From the NCBI GenBank assembly GCA_914767715.1, contig OU612066.1, forward strand, positions 14,575,001 to 14,639,000: 64,000 nt of DNA. The letters are read 5' to 3'. Below, piece by piece: positions 23,966 through 35,171 of this stretch. A program made the position numbers and the translations under genes. The notes below the pieces were generated by a model, which was not told where the DNA came from, made no database searches, and saw only the letters and a program-made list of their open reading frames with translations. Within the stretch, counting starts at the first letter, position 1; the number at the start of each line of letters is the position of its first letter. Origin of the DNA: Membranipora membranacea. Taxonomy: Eukaryota; Bryozoa; Gymnolaemata; Cheilostomatida; Membraniporidae.

Positions 23966-26400
23966 TTAGGGTTGAGTATTGGATGGCCCAAGCCTCAGGT
24001 CTCTTACAGTCCTGGGCAAAAAACTGTTGTGGTACAGTTTGGAAGAAGCAAAGATAGCTGTTGGTTCTCCCCGCGTAGCAGCTCTTGCCACCATGGTGGC
24101 GTTGGCTCGGTTGTTGATGACTTCGTCGTACGCTGAGGATAGGGCATCATGTTTTTCTTCATCAGAGAGGATTCTCATCAGCAAAGAGAGTCTGTGGTTT
24201 TTTTCTCCAGTCTTCGAGGGGCTGGAGTTCTAGTTGGGAGCGTGCGTCCGTTGTGCCGCGCCTTCCTTTTATGCCTTTGACAAAGCGTATAGCCTTGCTT
24301 TGTGTCAGCTCAATTTCTTCTGCTGTAGAGTTGTCAGCTGGGTCCTAGAGAGTGTCAGCATATTCTAAGACAGGCCTGCACAGACTGGTGTAAGCCAGCA
24401 GTTTGGCTTTCTCTGGGGCATTGTGGAGAGCAAACTTTATACTTCCTAGGACTTTGTTGGCAGTATTCACTTTGGCTGTGATGTGTCTGTTGAATTTCAG
24501 GTCTGACTGAAATGTCACACCTAGGTCATTTATGTAGATGAGAAAGAGTGTTGGCCCAAGGACTGAGCCTTGGGGAACACCAGACGTAACAGGCAGCTGG
24601 GATGAGCTAGAATTCTTGACGACAACTCTTTGACTTCGATCTGTGAGGAAGTCCTGTATCCAGTTCACTATATGTGGGTTAATACCTTGGATCTGTCTTA
24701 TCTTCTGCATGAGTAGGTTGTGGGGCACCTTGTCAAATGCTTTTCTGAAATCAAGCACAACTGCGTGAGTGCTGTGTGATTGTTCTGCGGCCCGTACCAG
24801 GTCATGATATGTGGAGCACAACTGGGTCTCACTACGAAATCCATGTTGTCTGTTATAGAGTACAGAATCTAGGGTTTTGTTCAGCTGGTGTAGGACTATA
24901 TGCTCGAGCATTTTGCACAGGATGCTTGTAAGTGATATGGGTCTGTAGTTTGCTGCTTCATCCTTGGGACCTTTCTTGTGAATAGGGGTTACATAGGGAG
25001 TTTGCCAGATTTCAGCGAGGCATTGAAGATATTGGTGAGACATCGGGCAGTAGTGTCTGGATCTATTAGTAGCTCACATTTCCTAATCTGGTCAGGACCG
25101 GGGGATTTGTTGTTCTTCAGGTCATGGATAAGTTTCCTGACACCATCTGTGGATATCTCTGTGGGGGGCGCAGTAGCTATGATTGGTGGGAGATCGGAGA
25201 TGCTCTCATCCTGGCAAAATGGTCGTTAAAGTATAAGTTTAGTGTTTCTGCACATATCTGATTGTTGTCAGTTACTATGCCATCAGAGAGCTTTAGGGTC
25301 ATCAGAGGGTAACATTCTTTCTTTGATTGGCGTAGATGTTTGTAGAAAGGCTTGCTATTTCCTTTCTTAAGCGGTTTGCAGACCTTGTCCACAATATATT
25401 TCTGTTTCATTTTCTTGAAGACTTTCTTGTTTTCTCGCCTCTCTTGCTTATACAGTGATAGATAGAATGGATTGGCACTGCGCTTGTACTCATTGTAGGT
25501 TCTGCGTTGCTTTGTGGTTCTTTTCTTTGCATCTTTGGTGAACCACGCCGGCTGGTTACTGGCTCTTACCCAGATAGTCTTTGTGGGGACTGATTTATCA
25601 ACCACACTTCTGAAACGAGATGAGAATAGCGGCCACATTTGGTCAACATTGTTCATCTCGGAAAGTTGGCTCTCCACTCCTTTCATGCAGTCTTCAAACT
25701 TCTCAGTGTCTGCATTTCTATGGTTACGGATGTCGCGTTTGCGAGGCTGAGGGGTACTCTCTTTATGGTATTCAGTGACAGTGCCTATTCTAGCTGTGAC
25801 AATATGGTGGTCACTGAGTCCGGGAGCTACAATTTGTGTTGAAGTCACTGAGTATGGATCGTTGGTGCATATAGGGTCTAGGGTGTTTCCATGAATGTGA
25901 GTCGGTTTAAGTATCACTTGAGAAAGATTGTTCTCGTGAAGCGTATTGATGAACTGATTGTGTATGTCTTTATATGGCCTCTTCATCCTTTTTGTCCAAT
26001 TCTTTGCTGAGGATGGCCTGTGTCGAGGATGTGACGGCCAAAGCCCGTTTGACATTGTTAGCCATCAGCCCTTGGCTAGCCACCTCTACCCACGACTTCT
26101 CTATATTCTTCACCTGTTCAACTGTTTCCTTTTGGTATAGCTCAATCTTCCCGCCTAGATTGGCTATCATCTGTTCCAGGTTATGGAATTTCTTCATGTT
26201 TGCAGTGGAGTCTGACACTTTTGCACCATCAAAGTTTGGGAGACATGTGTCACAGTACCACTTGACACCCTTCACTGCAAGCTTATTAGTGATCATATTG
26301 ACTTCAGCCACCTGTAATCCTTGACATGTGCCATGGTACCATTTCTGGCATATGTTGTTCCATTTTCTGTCAGCCACACAATTGTTCCTGATCAAAATTA
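23966..26400 (-). mobile_element. CR1-like LINE, internally deleted copy (PHD-finger ORF1, RT remnant)
   Basis: Read on the minus strand. ORF1 (26395-25970) carries the C-terminal part of a PHD-like zinc finger (WYHGTCQGL then KWYCDTC) and a coiled linker. At about 25975 it runs directly into the last third of the AP-endonuclease (NTLHENNLSQVI, PGLSDHHIV), so the catalytic front of the endonuclease is gone. The reverse transcriptase (25043-24345) has the [26 protein letters not shown] and [10 protein letters not shown] blocks. It then jumps from YINDLG straight to the K-F-N-R-H-I thumb segment, omitting the FADD catalytic box. A TAG replaces the expected Trp after ADTL, and a frameshift near 24200 precedes the C-terminal tail (ILSDEEKHDAL ... 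LPRTVRDLR, ending near 23966). It cannot move on its own. Confidence 0.9.
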
Positions 26401-26467
26401 GAAATAAAAATTAGGCCCACACAATGTGTTAATAAATTTGTACTGCCTGTTCAACAGGATACATAAA

Positions 26468-26960
26468 TTATATATATATATGGTATGTTGTGCAGGTCCA
26501 GTAGTCAAGCCTTTTCATCCTAGACTTAAAAGTAGAACCAAGGAGTAAAAACCCCCTTGGTAGAACAAACTGCAGGCATGTAGACCATGGGCACCTGGGG
26601 GATCTGCCCAGCAGTACACTTTGCCCATGTCCACTATCAACTATAGTGGACATGGGCAAAGTGTACTGCTGGGCAGATCCCCCAGGTGTCCATGATGTAG
26701 ACATACATTCTAGCATTATGACTAATTTCCTATAAACTCTAGAATCTACTAAACATGGAGTTAATTCCTTTTTTTCAATAACAAAGGAATACTACCCTAC
26801 TAAACCTGAATATCTATCTATCTCCCTACTTGCTACTTGCTACTTGTAGTGTAATCTCCAACTTCTTCTGACGGTCCTAGAGATATGGCATAATCGTCTA
26901 CTCTGTATTTCGTTCCGCGTCGGTATCATGGGATCATCGAGTATTCTCTGTCATGCCAGT
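26468..26960. other. Spacer between the two LINEs with palindrome and (TATC)n tract
   Basis: Holds the large palindrome at 26586-26694 and a TATC/TACTTGC microsatellite near 26811-26850, next to the 3' end of the second LINE. No coding sequence is supported. Confidence 0.5.
26586..26694. repeat. Near-perfect palindrome, 52-bp arms with 5-nt loop
   Basis: The left arm 26586-26637 (ending GTCCACTAT) pairs with the right arm 26643-26694 (starting ATAGTGGAC) around the loop CAACT at 26638-26642. Only one pair is off (G26591 opposite T26689). Weaker similarity continues for several bases outside both arms. A recent inverted duplication or a hairpin-forming element fits; no protein is encoded. Confidence 0.9.
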
Positions 26961-29040
26961 CTAGCCTGCCACAGGTGGTGCCACGAGAAGATTACTGCTC
27001 ACAGGTAGCTGGTTCCAGGCCTTCGCTGTTTTGATGGAGAAGTTGTTCTGGTGGTGTAATGAGTTACAGTGAGGGATGTGATATTGCATTTCATGCCTCC
27101 TGCTAAAACCAGATGTAGCAGAGAGAGGGGAGATGTAATCAGTGATAGTGGTGGCAATCTCATTAAAGTGCATTGCTCTGAATAGACCAAGTCTTCTTGA
27201 CTCCCTCCTGGATGATAGCTTCTCCCAGTTCATCTTGCATAGTAGCTGCGTTGTGCTTGTGGTCCTGTCAGTCCTACTGATGTTGTTTACTGACCTAGCT
27301 GCCTTTCTCTGGATAGCCTCTAGCTTTTTGCTCTGGGTGGTGGTCAAGGTCGGATCCCACACAGTGCTAGCATATTCGAGTACAGGACGGACCAGCTGGT
27401 TATAGGCTTTTTCTCGTAGATGAGGAAGAGTGAATGGGATAGTCCTCGAGACGAATCCTAGTCTGCTGGCTGCCTTTCCTGATATGAAGTTGGTGTTCGT
27501 GTTCCACCGTAGGTCCTTTTCCAGTTTTACTCCAAGGTACTTGGTGGAATATACCTGGGGGATATTTATGCCGTGGAGAAAATAGGTGTTGTCGATGGTC
27601 TTCTTTCGTTTGCGGCTGAACTTTATGTGCTCGCACTTGGTGGGATTGAACTTCATATCCCATTCTTTCTCCCATTTCTCAAGCGCAGCGAGATCTTTCT
27701 GAAGTTCGTCTGCCTTGTCGGTTGTCGAGTATATGACAGTGTCGTCAGCGAAGAGTCTAACCTTGCTTCTGATGCTGTCAGGGAGGTCGTTTATGTAAAC
27801 CAGGAAAAGAGCAGGACCGATGACTGATCCTTGGGGTACTCCAGAGGTAACACCGCATGGAGAGGAGTGGAAGCCATCCACTACTACAACTTGGGTTCTA
27901 TTCCTCAGGAAGTCCTCTATCCAGTTTGTTACCTGCCGGTTTACTCCGATGTCGGCTAGTTTAGTTATCAGTTTGCTGTGTGTCACCTTGTCAAATGCTT
28001 TGCTGAAGTCAAGTATCAGTGCATCTACTTCCTCTCGTTGGTTTAGGTGGCGTGATTCTTTCGTGGACAGCTCTAGCAGCTGCGTTTCGCAGCTTCTTTT
28101 ACTACGAAATCCATGTTGTTTGGAGTCGAGTTTGTTATTTCTTTCGAGGTATCCCATCATCTGACTCGTTACAATGTGCTGGTGATACACGTTAAGCTGA
28201 TGGGTCGATAGTTAGATGGGTCGTATTTATCTCCTTTTTTTTACACTGGAGTTACATTCGCCTTCCTCCAGTCGTCGGGGATGATAGCAAGGTCGAGTGA
28301 CTTCTGGAATAGTTGTGTTAATATGCCGGCGATGGTGTTGGCAGTTTCTTTTAATAAGCGTGGGCTCAAGTCGTCTGGTCCGCTGGCTTTGTTGATCTTC
28401 AGTTTGGTAAGCTGTGCCAGTACGCCGTTGATATTGACTTTGATACTTGACATCGACTTGCTGTATTCACATGGTTTGTTGCTGGTGTCTGGGTCTATGG
28501 GGCTGAATACTGATTGGAATTGGCGGTTTAGAGCTTCTGCTTTATCGGTAGGTTGGGTAAGCAGTCTTGAGCCGCTTCGCAGGGTGTTTATTCCTACAGT
28601 GTCAGCCCTCTGGTGTTTGATATAGCCCCTTAATCGTTTGCTGGTAGTTTTGTTGTCGTCGCATTCATCTTCAAGCAGGTTTTCAACAAAGCTTCTATGT
28701 TCTTGTCGGAGGAGTCTCGACTCTCTGGCACTCACTCTTCAGCTGTAGGTATCGTTGTTCCACTTTGAGGTGACCATACTTCTTACTATCTTTGTACAGT
28801 CTGTCGCGGAGGTCAAGCTTTCTTTTTAGGGTAGCTGAGACCCATGGTCTGGACTGTCTCTTCTTTGTCGTCTTTTTAGGGATAAACTTATTAGCTGCAC
28901 TGAGCAGGGCTGCTTTGATCTCTTCCCATAGCTTGTTTACAGGGAGTTCCCTCTCTTTTATGTCTTCTACAATTGGTTCGAGATGTGCGTTTAGGCCCTT
29001 CCAGTCTGCTCGCTTGTAGAGCCATAGTGTTCTGGTGCCT
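26961..29040 (-). mobile_element. CR1-like LINE, 5'-truncated copy with nearly full reverse transcriptase
   Basis: Minus strand, a different subfamily from its neighbour. It starts inside the linker after the endonuclease (LYKRADWKGLNAHLE, then RPWVSATLKRKLDLRD). It continues through KINKASGPDDLSPRLLK and PDDWRKANVTPV (28735-28241), then the palm and thumb (28190-26961). The palm holds LILDFSKAFDKVTHSK, GVPQGSVIGPALFLVYINDL, the catalytic LFADDTVIY, YLGVKLEKDL and LVRPVLEYASTVWDP. Defects: a TAA right after NVTPV, and a small deletion with frame change near 28195 in the SLTC segment. A (TATC)n tract lies at each end (26811-26850 and about 29077-29115). It is non-autonomous now, but the catalytic core reads cleanly. 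Confidence 0.92.
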
Positions 29041-29076
29041 GTGGTTTCCGTTTAAGTTTGAGTGATAGTTCTGGCC

Positions 29077-29118
29077 TGATCTATCTAAATCTATTTCTGT
29101 CTATCTATCTTATCTATA
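29077..29118. repeat. Imperfect (CTAT)n microsatellite
   Basis: Several CTAT units broken by single substitutions, at the 5' end of the truncated LINE. A similar tract borders its 3' end. Confidence 0.7.
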
Positions 29119-29487
29119 TGACAACCAACTTTTTAATCTATGCACTATACCCTGACTTGGAGACTACAGACAACCATTCATAAAGAGATGCCACCCTTTT
29201 GATGAAAGGTATGACATATTATCTTACCTGCAGGTTGACAATGACTTTTAGCTGCCAGGTATTGAAATTTTCTTGACCTGTTTCTGCTGCACTTTTCCCT
29301 CTGAGACCTTTTTTTCATCTCATGTCCTGTAAGACCTTGACATTTGAAACCATTGTGAAAATGTAATCTGCATGACAAAGTTCATTCTGCAGAATTATAT
29401 GTTCATTATTTTAGAAGTTGTCACCTTTCATATCAGTATCAGATAACTCCTGTTTCAAGTTGTTCCCTCCCGACCTATATATCCCAC

Positions 29488-29514
29488 CAGGGAGTTTGGG
29501 ATATTACCTCCCTG
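29488..29514. repeat. Short CAGGGAG palindrome
   Basis: CAGGGAG and CTCCCTG enclose a 13-nt centre containing GGGATAT. The same layout recurs at 35337-35367, suggesting a small hairpin repeat family. Confidence 0.55.
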
Positions 29515-29675
29515 ATCCCACCCTCCCTGCTTCCACACTACAACTTAGTCCCAACTCCCAACTTTTTGGTTTAACAAAGCAATGCAAATGATGTCAAGCA
29601 AAATGCAAAAAAAATTTTGTAAATTTGACTGCTGTAAATGAATCAATTGAATGAATGGCACCTATGAATTAGAAT

Positions 29676-29940
29676 CGAACTAGGAGTAGGAGGTGGCTCA
29701 TTTGGTTAGAGCGCCGGTCTTCACAATGCAAGTGTTTGAAGATTATGGGTTTGAATGCAGCTGCAGTCAACTGACTACTGGTCTTGTTGGACCCCCGGGT
29801 GTGGTGGTGGCTAAGGAAAGCTCCACTCTTGGATCCATTCGTAGAAACCTACCCACAGGCATGTCAAACTTGAACTATACAAAATCAGAGAATAAAAAGA
29901 GACCCCCAAAACAAAAAAAAGTAGCAGCGTGACAAGGCTA
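29676..29940 (+). mobile_element. tRNA-derived SINE with hAT-MITE-like right end
   Basis: The head shows a pol III A box (GTGGCTCATTTGGTTAGAGC, about 29692-29711) and a B box (GGGTTTGAATGC, 29747-29758) at tRNA-like spacing, then a roughly 130-bp body and an A-rich tail. The last bases, AGTAGCAGCGTGACAAGGCTA, match the right terminus of the tiny hAT-like elements at 33208-33280 and 37109-37175. The copy is therefore fused to, or inserted beside, such an element. It is not a functional tRNA: the B box is diverged and no acceptor stem was found. Confidence 0.7.
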
Positions 29941-30217
29941 ATTCGAATGAAGAACAGCGTGCATTGATGTTTCAATCACATACAGAGCACTTCACTTATT
30001 CAGTAAAATTCAACTTCCCTTTGTACTTGTACATTTCATCTCAATGATTGCTTATTGCACCTCTGCTTATTTTGGTTATGTGCCTGTAATCATAGGAGAG
30101 ATGAAGACATGCCAGATTTTTCTTACTTTGAGAATTTAAATTCCTTATAGCTAAACTTTACAGAATAGTTTTTCTTGATTTACGCCTCTGCCTCAGTGTG
30201 CTCAGATTGAGCTGGCT

Positions 30218-30251
30218 TAGCCTTATCTCAAAGGCCTTTAAGATTAGGCTA
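30218..30251. mobile_element. Possible minimal TAGCCTT inverted-repeat element
   Basis: A 34-bp near-palindrome beginning TAGCCTTATCT and ending AGATTAGGCTA, with the same termini as the hAT-like MITEs. Flanks agree at only 6 of 8 positions (AGCTGGCT against TGCGGGCT), so insertion is not proven. Confidence 0.4.
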
Positions 30252-31747
30252 TGCGGGCTGACGTTAGGTCACCCCTAAACAACACCTTAGCTGATATTAA
30301 GTCCTCAAGGAAGAAAAGTTTGTTAACTAATCTTGATCCAACGTAGAAAGTGCGAGCAAATCTTTCCCTGTATAGAGAAAGGTATATGCTAAAACTAAAT
30401 GATAATCACATAGCAAGATAAAAAGAAAACTGACTATCAACATCACATGGGGTTCTCCTACCTCTGTGATGTAAAGACATTGATCAACGATGATCCGAAT
30501 TGCCTGCATTTAAGGTTTGAGCCAGTATATTGGGAATGACAGGATTGCGGACAAATCGGATCAAACTTGCTCCAGTAAACACCCATGTGATGTGCAGAGA
30601 TATGTAATCATCAAAAAAGTATCTAAATTGCCAGTGGTGACTGTCTCAGAAAGGCTCATATTATCTTCCTAGTGACGTCAACCATCATTAACCCTTCAAG
30701 GCATTATCGTTATATTATTATGCAATGAACAAGTTTTAAATTTAATTTTGTGATTGGAGGCATAGAATATGTTCTTGATTGACAGAGAGAGTCAAGAGAG
30801 GAACCAATAGCATGGCAGCTTAGTGCACCTGTATATAGACACAAATGATAGTTTATGCACTATTCTTCAGCCATGTATTGTGCAATACTATAATATCAAA
30901 TCAAAATAAAGTATTCTATAGTATTTAAAATAATTTTGTTTATCCTCATGAGCGCCTCAATACTATAATCTATGAAAGGCAACAACCCAGCATAGCAGAG
31001 TGTCATTTATCAAAGGCCCTTAGGGCTCGGTGCTCTTAGAAGTTTAAGGTACAATCCCAGGATACCTACGGCCTACGCTACTAAGCCATAGGTGACCAGC
31101 TGATATTCTGATGATCCTCTTATAATGTCTGCCCATATCGAACAGCTTAGCCTGATTATGAGCCCATCTATATATGTGGTAATAATACACAGAAGAGTTT
31201 GGTATGGTTTTCTAAATGCTAGCAGTTTACTTCTGCTGTATATTAATGCATTCCTGCGGTCATCAAGTAGTACTTGCTGTCCCGTTGCACCAAGTCATTG
31301 TCTACCAACTTAAAAATATGAAAGTTTTTTTTCAATTATTTGCAACCTGCACCTACTTCAAAACACACTCACAACACAACGATATGCCTGTCCTCTTTAG
31401 CTTTGAATGAGCAGTCATTTAGTTCAACAAGATTCAATTGGGATTCATGACTTGATCCGGAATTCAGTTGCTGTCACGTTGATTCATTGAACTTACGCTG
31501 TCAAAATGAAAAACCAAGCTGCCGAGTTATTCATTCTATTTTTCATGTATCGTTATAGGATACCTTATCTCAATTATCATCAGCAGGTACAAGCTGCTCG
31601 GCCATTGTTTTCATAAATTTCTGGCTGACTTGATCTTCTGGTTGGGCGGTTTTTTCCCATGCGCTGATTGTTTTGTACAATGAATCATAACAACCACTCT
31701 GTCTCTAACATTAAACTTGCCCACCAATTCATCAATAGAGTCGAAAA

Positions 31748-33206
31748 CTACAATTAAATTTCATAACAAGAGGTTCGAACCTTTGTCTTACATACTAGTT
31801 TTCCAATAAATACGTCATATCTCTACATCATCAGTGCTTTTGACCATACTGCTTAGCACTTTATAAAAACTCAACCTGTTATTATCGTTATTGTAACATT
31901 TCTTAGCCTTAGGGTCCCCTTTGTGTGCTTGCCCTGATGATGGATATTCAATGAATCGTTATATGAAATTCATTTAGTCTGATATAAAGTTGTAAGATTA
32001 TTCTTAGGATGCGGGTAGCTGTTTATCCTGGGTATTATAAATGTTTATAAACTCTGGCGGGATATTGGACTGGGTTTACTTCTGAATAGGCTGGCAGCTG
32101 ACTATAACCAAGTGCACAGACTACTGGATTAAAACCAACACCTCAGTCTTCCGTGTTCTGAGGCCAAGCTGATTTTCATAACGTTACGTCTGGTATGACT
32201 ATCTAAAATAAGGTATGTTCATTTCTTTTTCCTTCAGTTGCAACCTGTGACAATTCTATCTGGCCAGAAATGGTAAAATAGCGCTTATTCACAGCATGGT
32301 GCCGTTGTCAATGTGGCAATCTTGTTTGTAAACTGGAATCTGTTGACTGACTCTGACAAAAATCTTTAGGTTCTATCCATAGAGCACTAGTTTCAGTCTG
32401 TCTGTCATTGCGCAACACTATGCATAACACCATCAGTATATGTGCTGCCATCAGGTAATGACGGCTAGGCAGCACCTTTGCAGTGTTTATCTGTCTTGCA
32501 CAGCCGCAATCTCTGCCTCCATCTCTACCGTCTAACCTGTTTTCAGTGCAGCCTCCCAGAAATAAATAACAAAGTTAAAAATTAGTTTCAAATACCTACA
32601 AAAGGTATCTTGGCTGGACCAAACTACACAGAGAACGCATCAGCGTTTTAAGTATACTCTTTCACGCTATTGGATATGTTATATTCGTGGGTCAGAATTA
32701 AAGACAGACATGCTGGGTAGAAGTTCAAATCGAGCATCTAGAATTTCTGAGTTGAACGGTCACTGCCTGGCAGAGTCTATCTGATATCGATCACAAATGA
32801 TTATTATCCCAGAATAAGGAATATATATCTTTACTCTGTGATATTGTGATGTTCTTGCGTCAATCACTGTTATGCTAAATAGCTGAGATAGAAGCCATAG
32901 AAGTAAGTGTATCAAAAGATTAACCTACACACACTTCACATTTCATCATTTAGTTAAAAGGTGAAGTTCAAATTCTATCTACCATGATATATTCTTGAGT
33001 AGGGTCGTGAGTTCTTTGTTGAGTTCAAGTCAATCGTCATTGCGGTAAACTTTATCCCCACAAGTATGTTGGTCCGGTATGACCGATTTAAACAGGTAAG
33101 GTATACAACAGTAATTTAGTCTGCCTACTCAGTAATACTGAGTAATAAAAGATTGCACCACAAAATGCTCTTATTGGAACTGTTTATGAAGTAATATCTG
33201 TCTGGC
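31748..33206. other. No gene recognised
   Basis: Only short open frames without motifs. The 5' exons of the unidentified minus-strand gene would be expected somewhere here, but none could be supported. Confidence 0.35.
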
Positions 33207-33207
33207 C

Positions 33208-33280
33208 TAGCCTTGTTAAGTGGCTACTTTTTTTGTTTTGTATTATTCCCAAAACAATAAGTAGCGTCTTGACAAGGCTA
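33208..33280. mobile_element. hAT-like MITE, 73 bp
   Basis: Begins TAGCCTTGTTAAG and ends CTTGACAAGGCTA, with the AGTGGCTACTTTTTTTG interior mirrored as CAATAAGTAGCG. Flanked by TGTCTGGC (33199-33206) and TGTCTGAC (33281-33288), an 8-bp target duplication with one mismatch and a one-base offset. Confidence 0.7.
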
Positions 33281-33289
33281 TGTCTGACT

Positions 33290-34464
33290 GATCTACAGTT
33301 CGGTTGGTTCATGCAACAATGAAATAGAAGCAAAGGCAGCATTATTTTTGGGACCATACGAGGGAGCGCGATCAGACATATATTGATAATCTCGGAAGAT
33401 GCAAGGTGCAGGATGCGATCATTGAATGCGCTAGGTACAACTCAGACAGCTGCAATTATCTGAAATTACATCATTAGCCATAATTTTTCATTAAACACAT
33501 TGTGGATTAGGTTGTTTAATCAATTATTAATAATTATAAAGAGATTCCGTCCAACATGAAGGTCAACCTTATAGCAGGACAGCTTAGCGTCAGCATTATG
33601 TTCAACATCAATAGGTCATTTTGTGGTGTCACATAATTGATTTTGCTGGAATGGCCAACTTTTTTCCCTTGAGGGCTAAAACAGCTGGTAATGGGGTTAT
33701 CATGGCGTTCAGTTACAAGTCGGCAAACTTTAGCTTTTGTGAGTATGTAAATACGTATCCCACAATGCAACATTCTGGAATTCCCAACGAGATGAGTTCT
33801 TTGTGAGAACTATGCCAATATACCATTCTATTGAAATCAAATCGTGAAGTCGGTAGGAAGGAAATCTAGTGCAGACATTTTATCATATCTATCATTAACG
33901 CTCCTTCAGAAGACTTGGATTAGGGAGTTTGTCCCCAACTTCTAGCCAAAATGTTTGCTATCAAACTTCCTGCTAGGATCCAGGGGCGCAATGTCATATA
34001 AATGTTAAAGTTGGAATACTATCAATAGGTTTTTGAAATTAGCGTTTGTTCGCAAGCAGTAAATGGGAAGAAAGTCCAAGGTTGAAAATATGGTACAACT
34101 CCCCATCTCCAACAACGGTGGTTTTATTAATGAGGTATGTATATCCGCCCGATGAATTAATCTTCATATAGCGGCTTGTGCCTGCTCAGAGGGGGAGAAG
34201 GAATTTTGAGAGATATGTACCAGACAATTACATAATTTGATGATGCATTGTTTAATAACACACTTATACCTACTCAGCTGCAGGGGCCACACATCCACTC
34301 ATCACAATACAGTGATTAAACTATCGATAGCCCATCGAGATGTTCATAATTGGCCCTTCCGACCAACTTGCCACTTGTCACATTGCAAAACATGACAGTT
34401 TAGTCCTTCATCCCGTTTATTGTATGATAGTCTGAAACTATGATTTTATCTCATCTCAAAACAT
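33290..34464. other. No gene recognised
   Basis: Short open frames only, no repeats noticed. Confidence 0.35.
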
Positions 34465-34472
34465 AGACAATT

Positions 34473-34513
34473 CCAAGCGGCCACTTTTATGTGGCCGCCC
34501 AGTGACAAGGCTA
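34473..34513. mobile_element. hAT-like MITE, 41-bp derivative
   Basis: Flanked by a perfect 8-bp duplication AGACAATT (34465-34472 and 34514-34521). The right end GTGACAAGGCTA is that of the family. The interior is a perfect GCGGCCAC/GTGGCCGC hairpin (34478-34499). The left terminus is altered. Confidence 0.75.
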
Positions 34514-34984
34514 AGACAATTCATTAACATTACTAAATTGTCTCAAATATGCAGATCCTTTAGGTTATGCAGCCTTGATAGGTAATGGAAACTTGTATAA
34601 TTTTTCCATACATTCTGGTTGTACTGTTGAGATTTCAATAATTAATGACATTTATAAGGTCAACTGGGTAAACGACATTTCTTTGCCCTCAAAATATTTA
34701 CTCCTACTATATGGCTTTTTCTGACTTGAATAAGGATTGTGAACATTGGAGAAAATATTTGAAATAACCTTCAATACTTATTTAAGGTCTCTAAATTAAT
34801 ATTCATTGTTTGATGCTGGGGCTTAAGAAAAACACAGACTATAGATTTTATTATATTGTTTTCAGGAATGTATTTGCTAATGCCATACTAACAGCCTATT
34901 TTAGGATAGTATTTACCAGTTCAGAAACCGTTCAAAAGCCGCATTTAACCCGATCAGCTTTTGATTTTAAATGCTTTTTAAATT

Positions 34985-35113
34985 TTATTTAAATTGTGAT
35001 ATATCCTTATCGCTTATCATTGCGTGTGAGGTATTCTTATCAACAGACATTCCCATAAGCTTGAGAACAGTGGCACCACTTAGCAGAGTTCCATTCATGA
35101 GTTCATCAATACC
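34985..35113 (-). CDS. Possible terminal exon of an unidentified minus-strand gene
   Basis: A pyrimidine-rich acceptor (CACTCCTGCTCTCAG) precedes an open frame GIDELMNGTLLSGATVLK... of 42 codons that ends at a TAA overlapping an AATAAA signal. Codon use looks protein-like, but no family was recognised and no upstream exon was linked. It lies antisense about 0.85 kb before the FAM167 gene. It could be chance. Confidence 0.25.
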   Translation of the reverse strand, partial: GIDELMNGTLLSGATVLKLMGMSVDKNTSHAMISDKDISQFK

Positions 35114-35171
35114 CTGAGAGCAGGAGTGGAATGGCCACGCAAGACAAAGCACAACTTCAGGCACCATTAAT

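Larger units (their letters stand above)
22658..31747 (-). pseudogene. Unidentified multi-exon gene with disabled exons
   Basis: Minus-strand exons: 31747-31564 (FDSIDELVGKFNV, then after a one-base frame change SLYKTISAWEK and QKFMKTMAEQLVPADD), 30503-30462 (AIRIIVDQCLYITE), 29386-29228 (NELCHADYIFTMVSNVK, later GQENFNTWQLKVIVNLQ), 23687-23598 (DDESVTIYKAKLSSNIKE), and 22698-22658 (stop at 22663-22661). Acceptors and donors are good and phases match across 31564/30503, 30462/29386 and 23598/22698. Between 29228 and 23687 the phases disagree, so an exon is missing. Two in-frame TGAs (31572-31570 and in codon 24 of the 29386 exon) and a frameshift near 31700 break the frame. I do not recognise the family. 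It is either a decaying gene or a real gene with sequence errors. The 3' end converges on the TIR-TPR gene. Confidence 0.55.

Noticed and set aside
25514-28625. Plus-strand open frames across the LINEs
   Set aside because: Antisense shadows of the reverse transcriptase and ORF1 coding frames.
29690-29765. Candidate functional tRNA gene
   Set aside because: A and B boxes are present, but the B box is diverged, no cloverleaf or acceptor stem was found, and the SINE body and A-rich tail follow.
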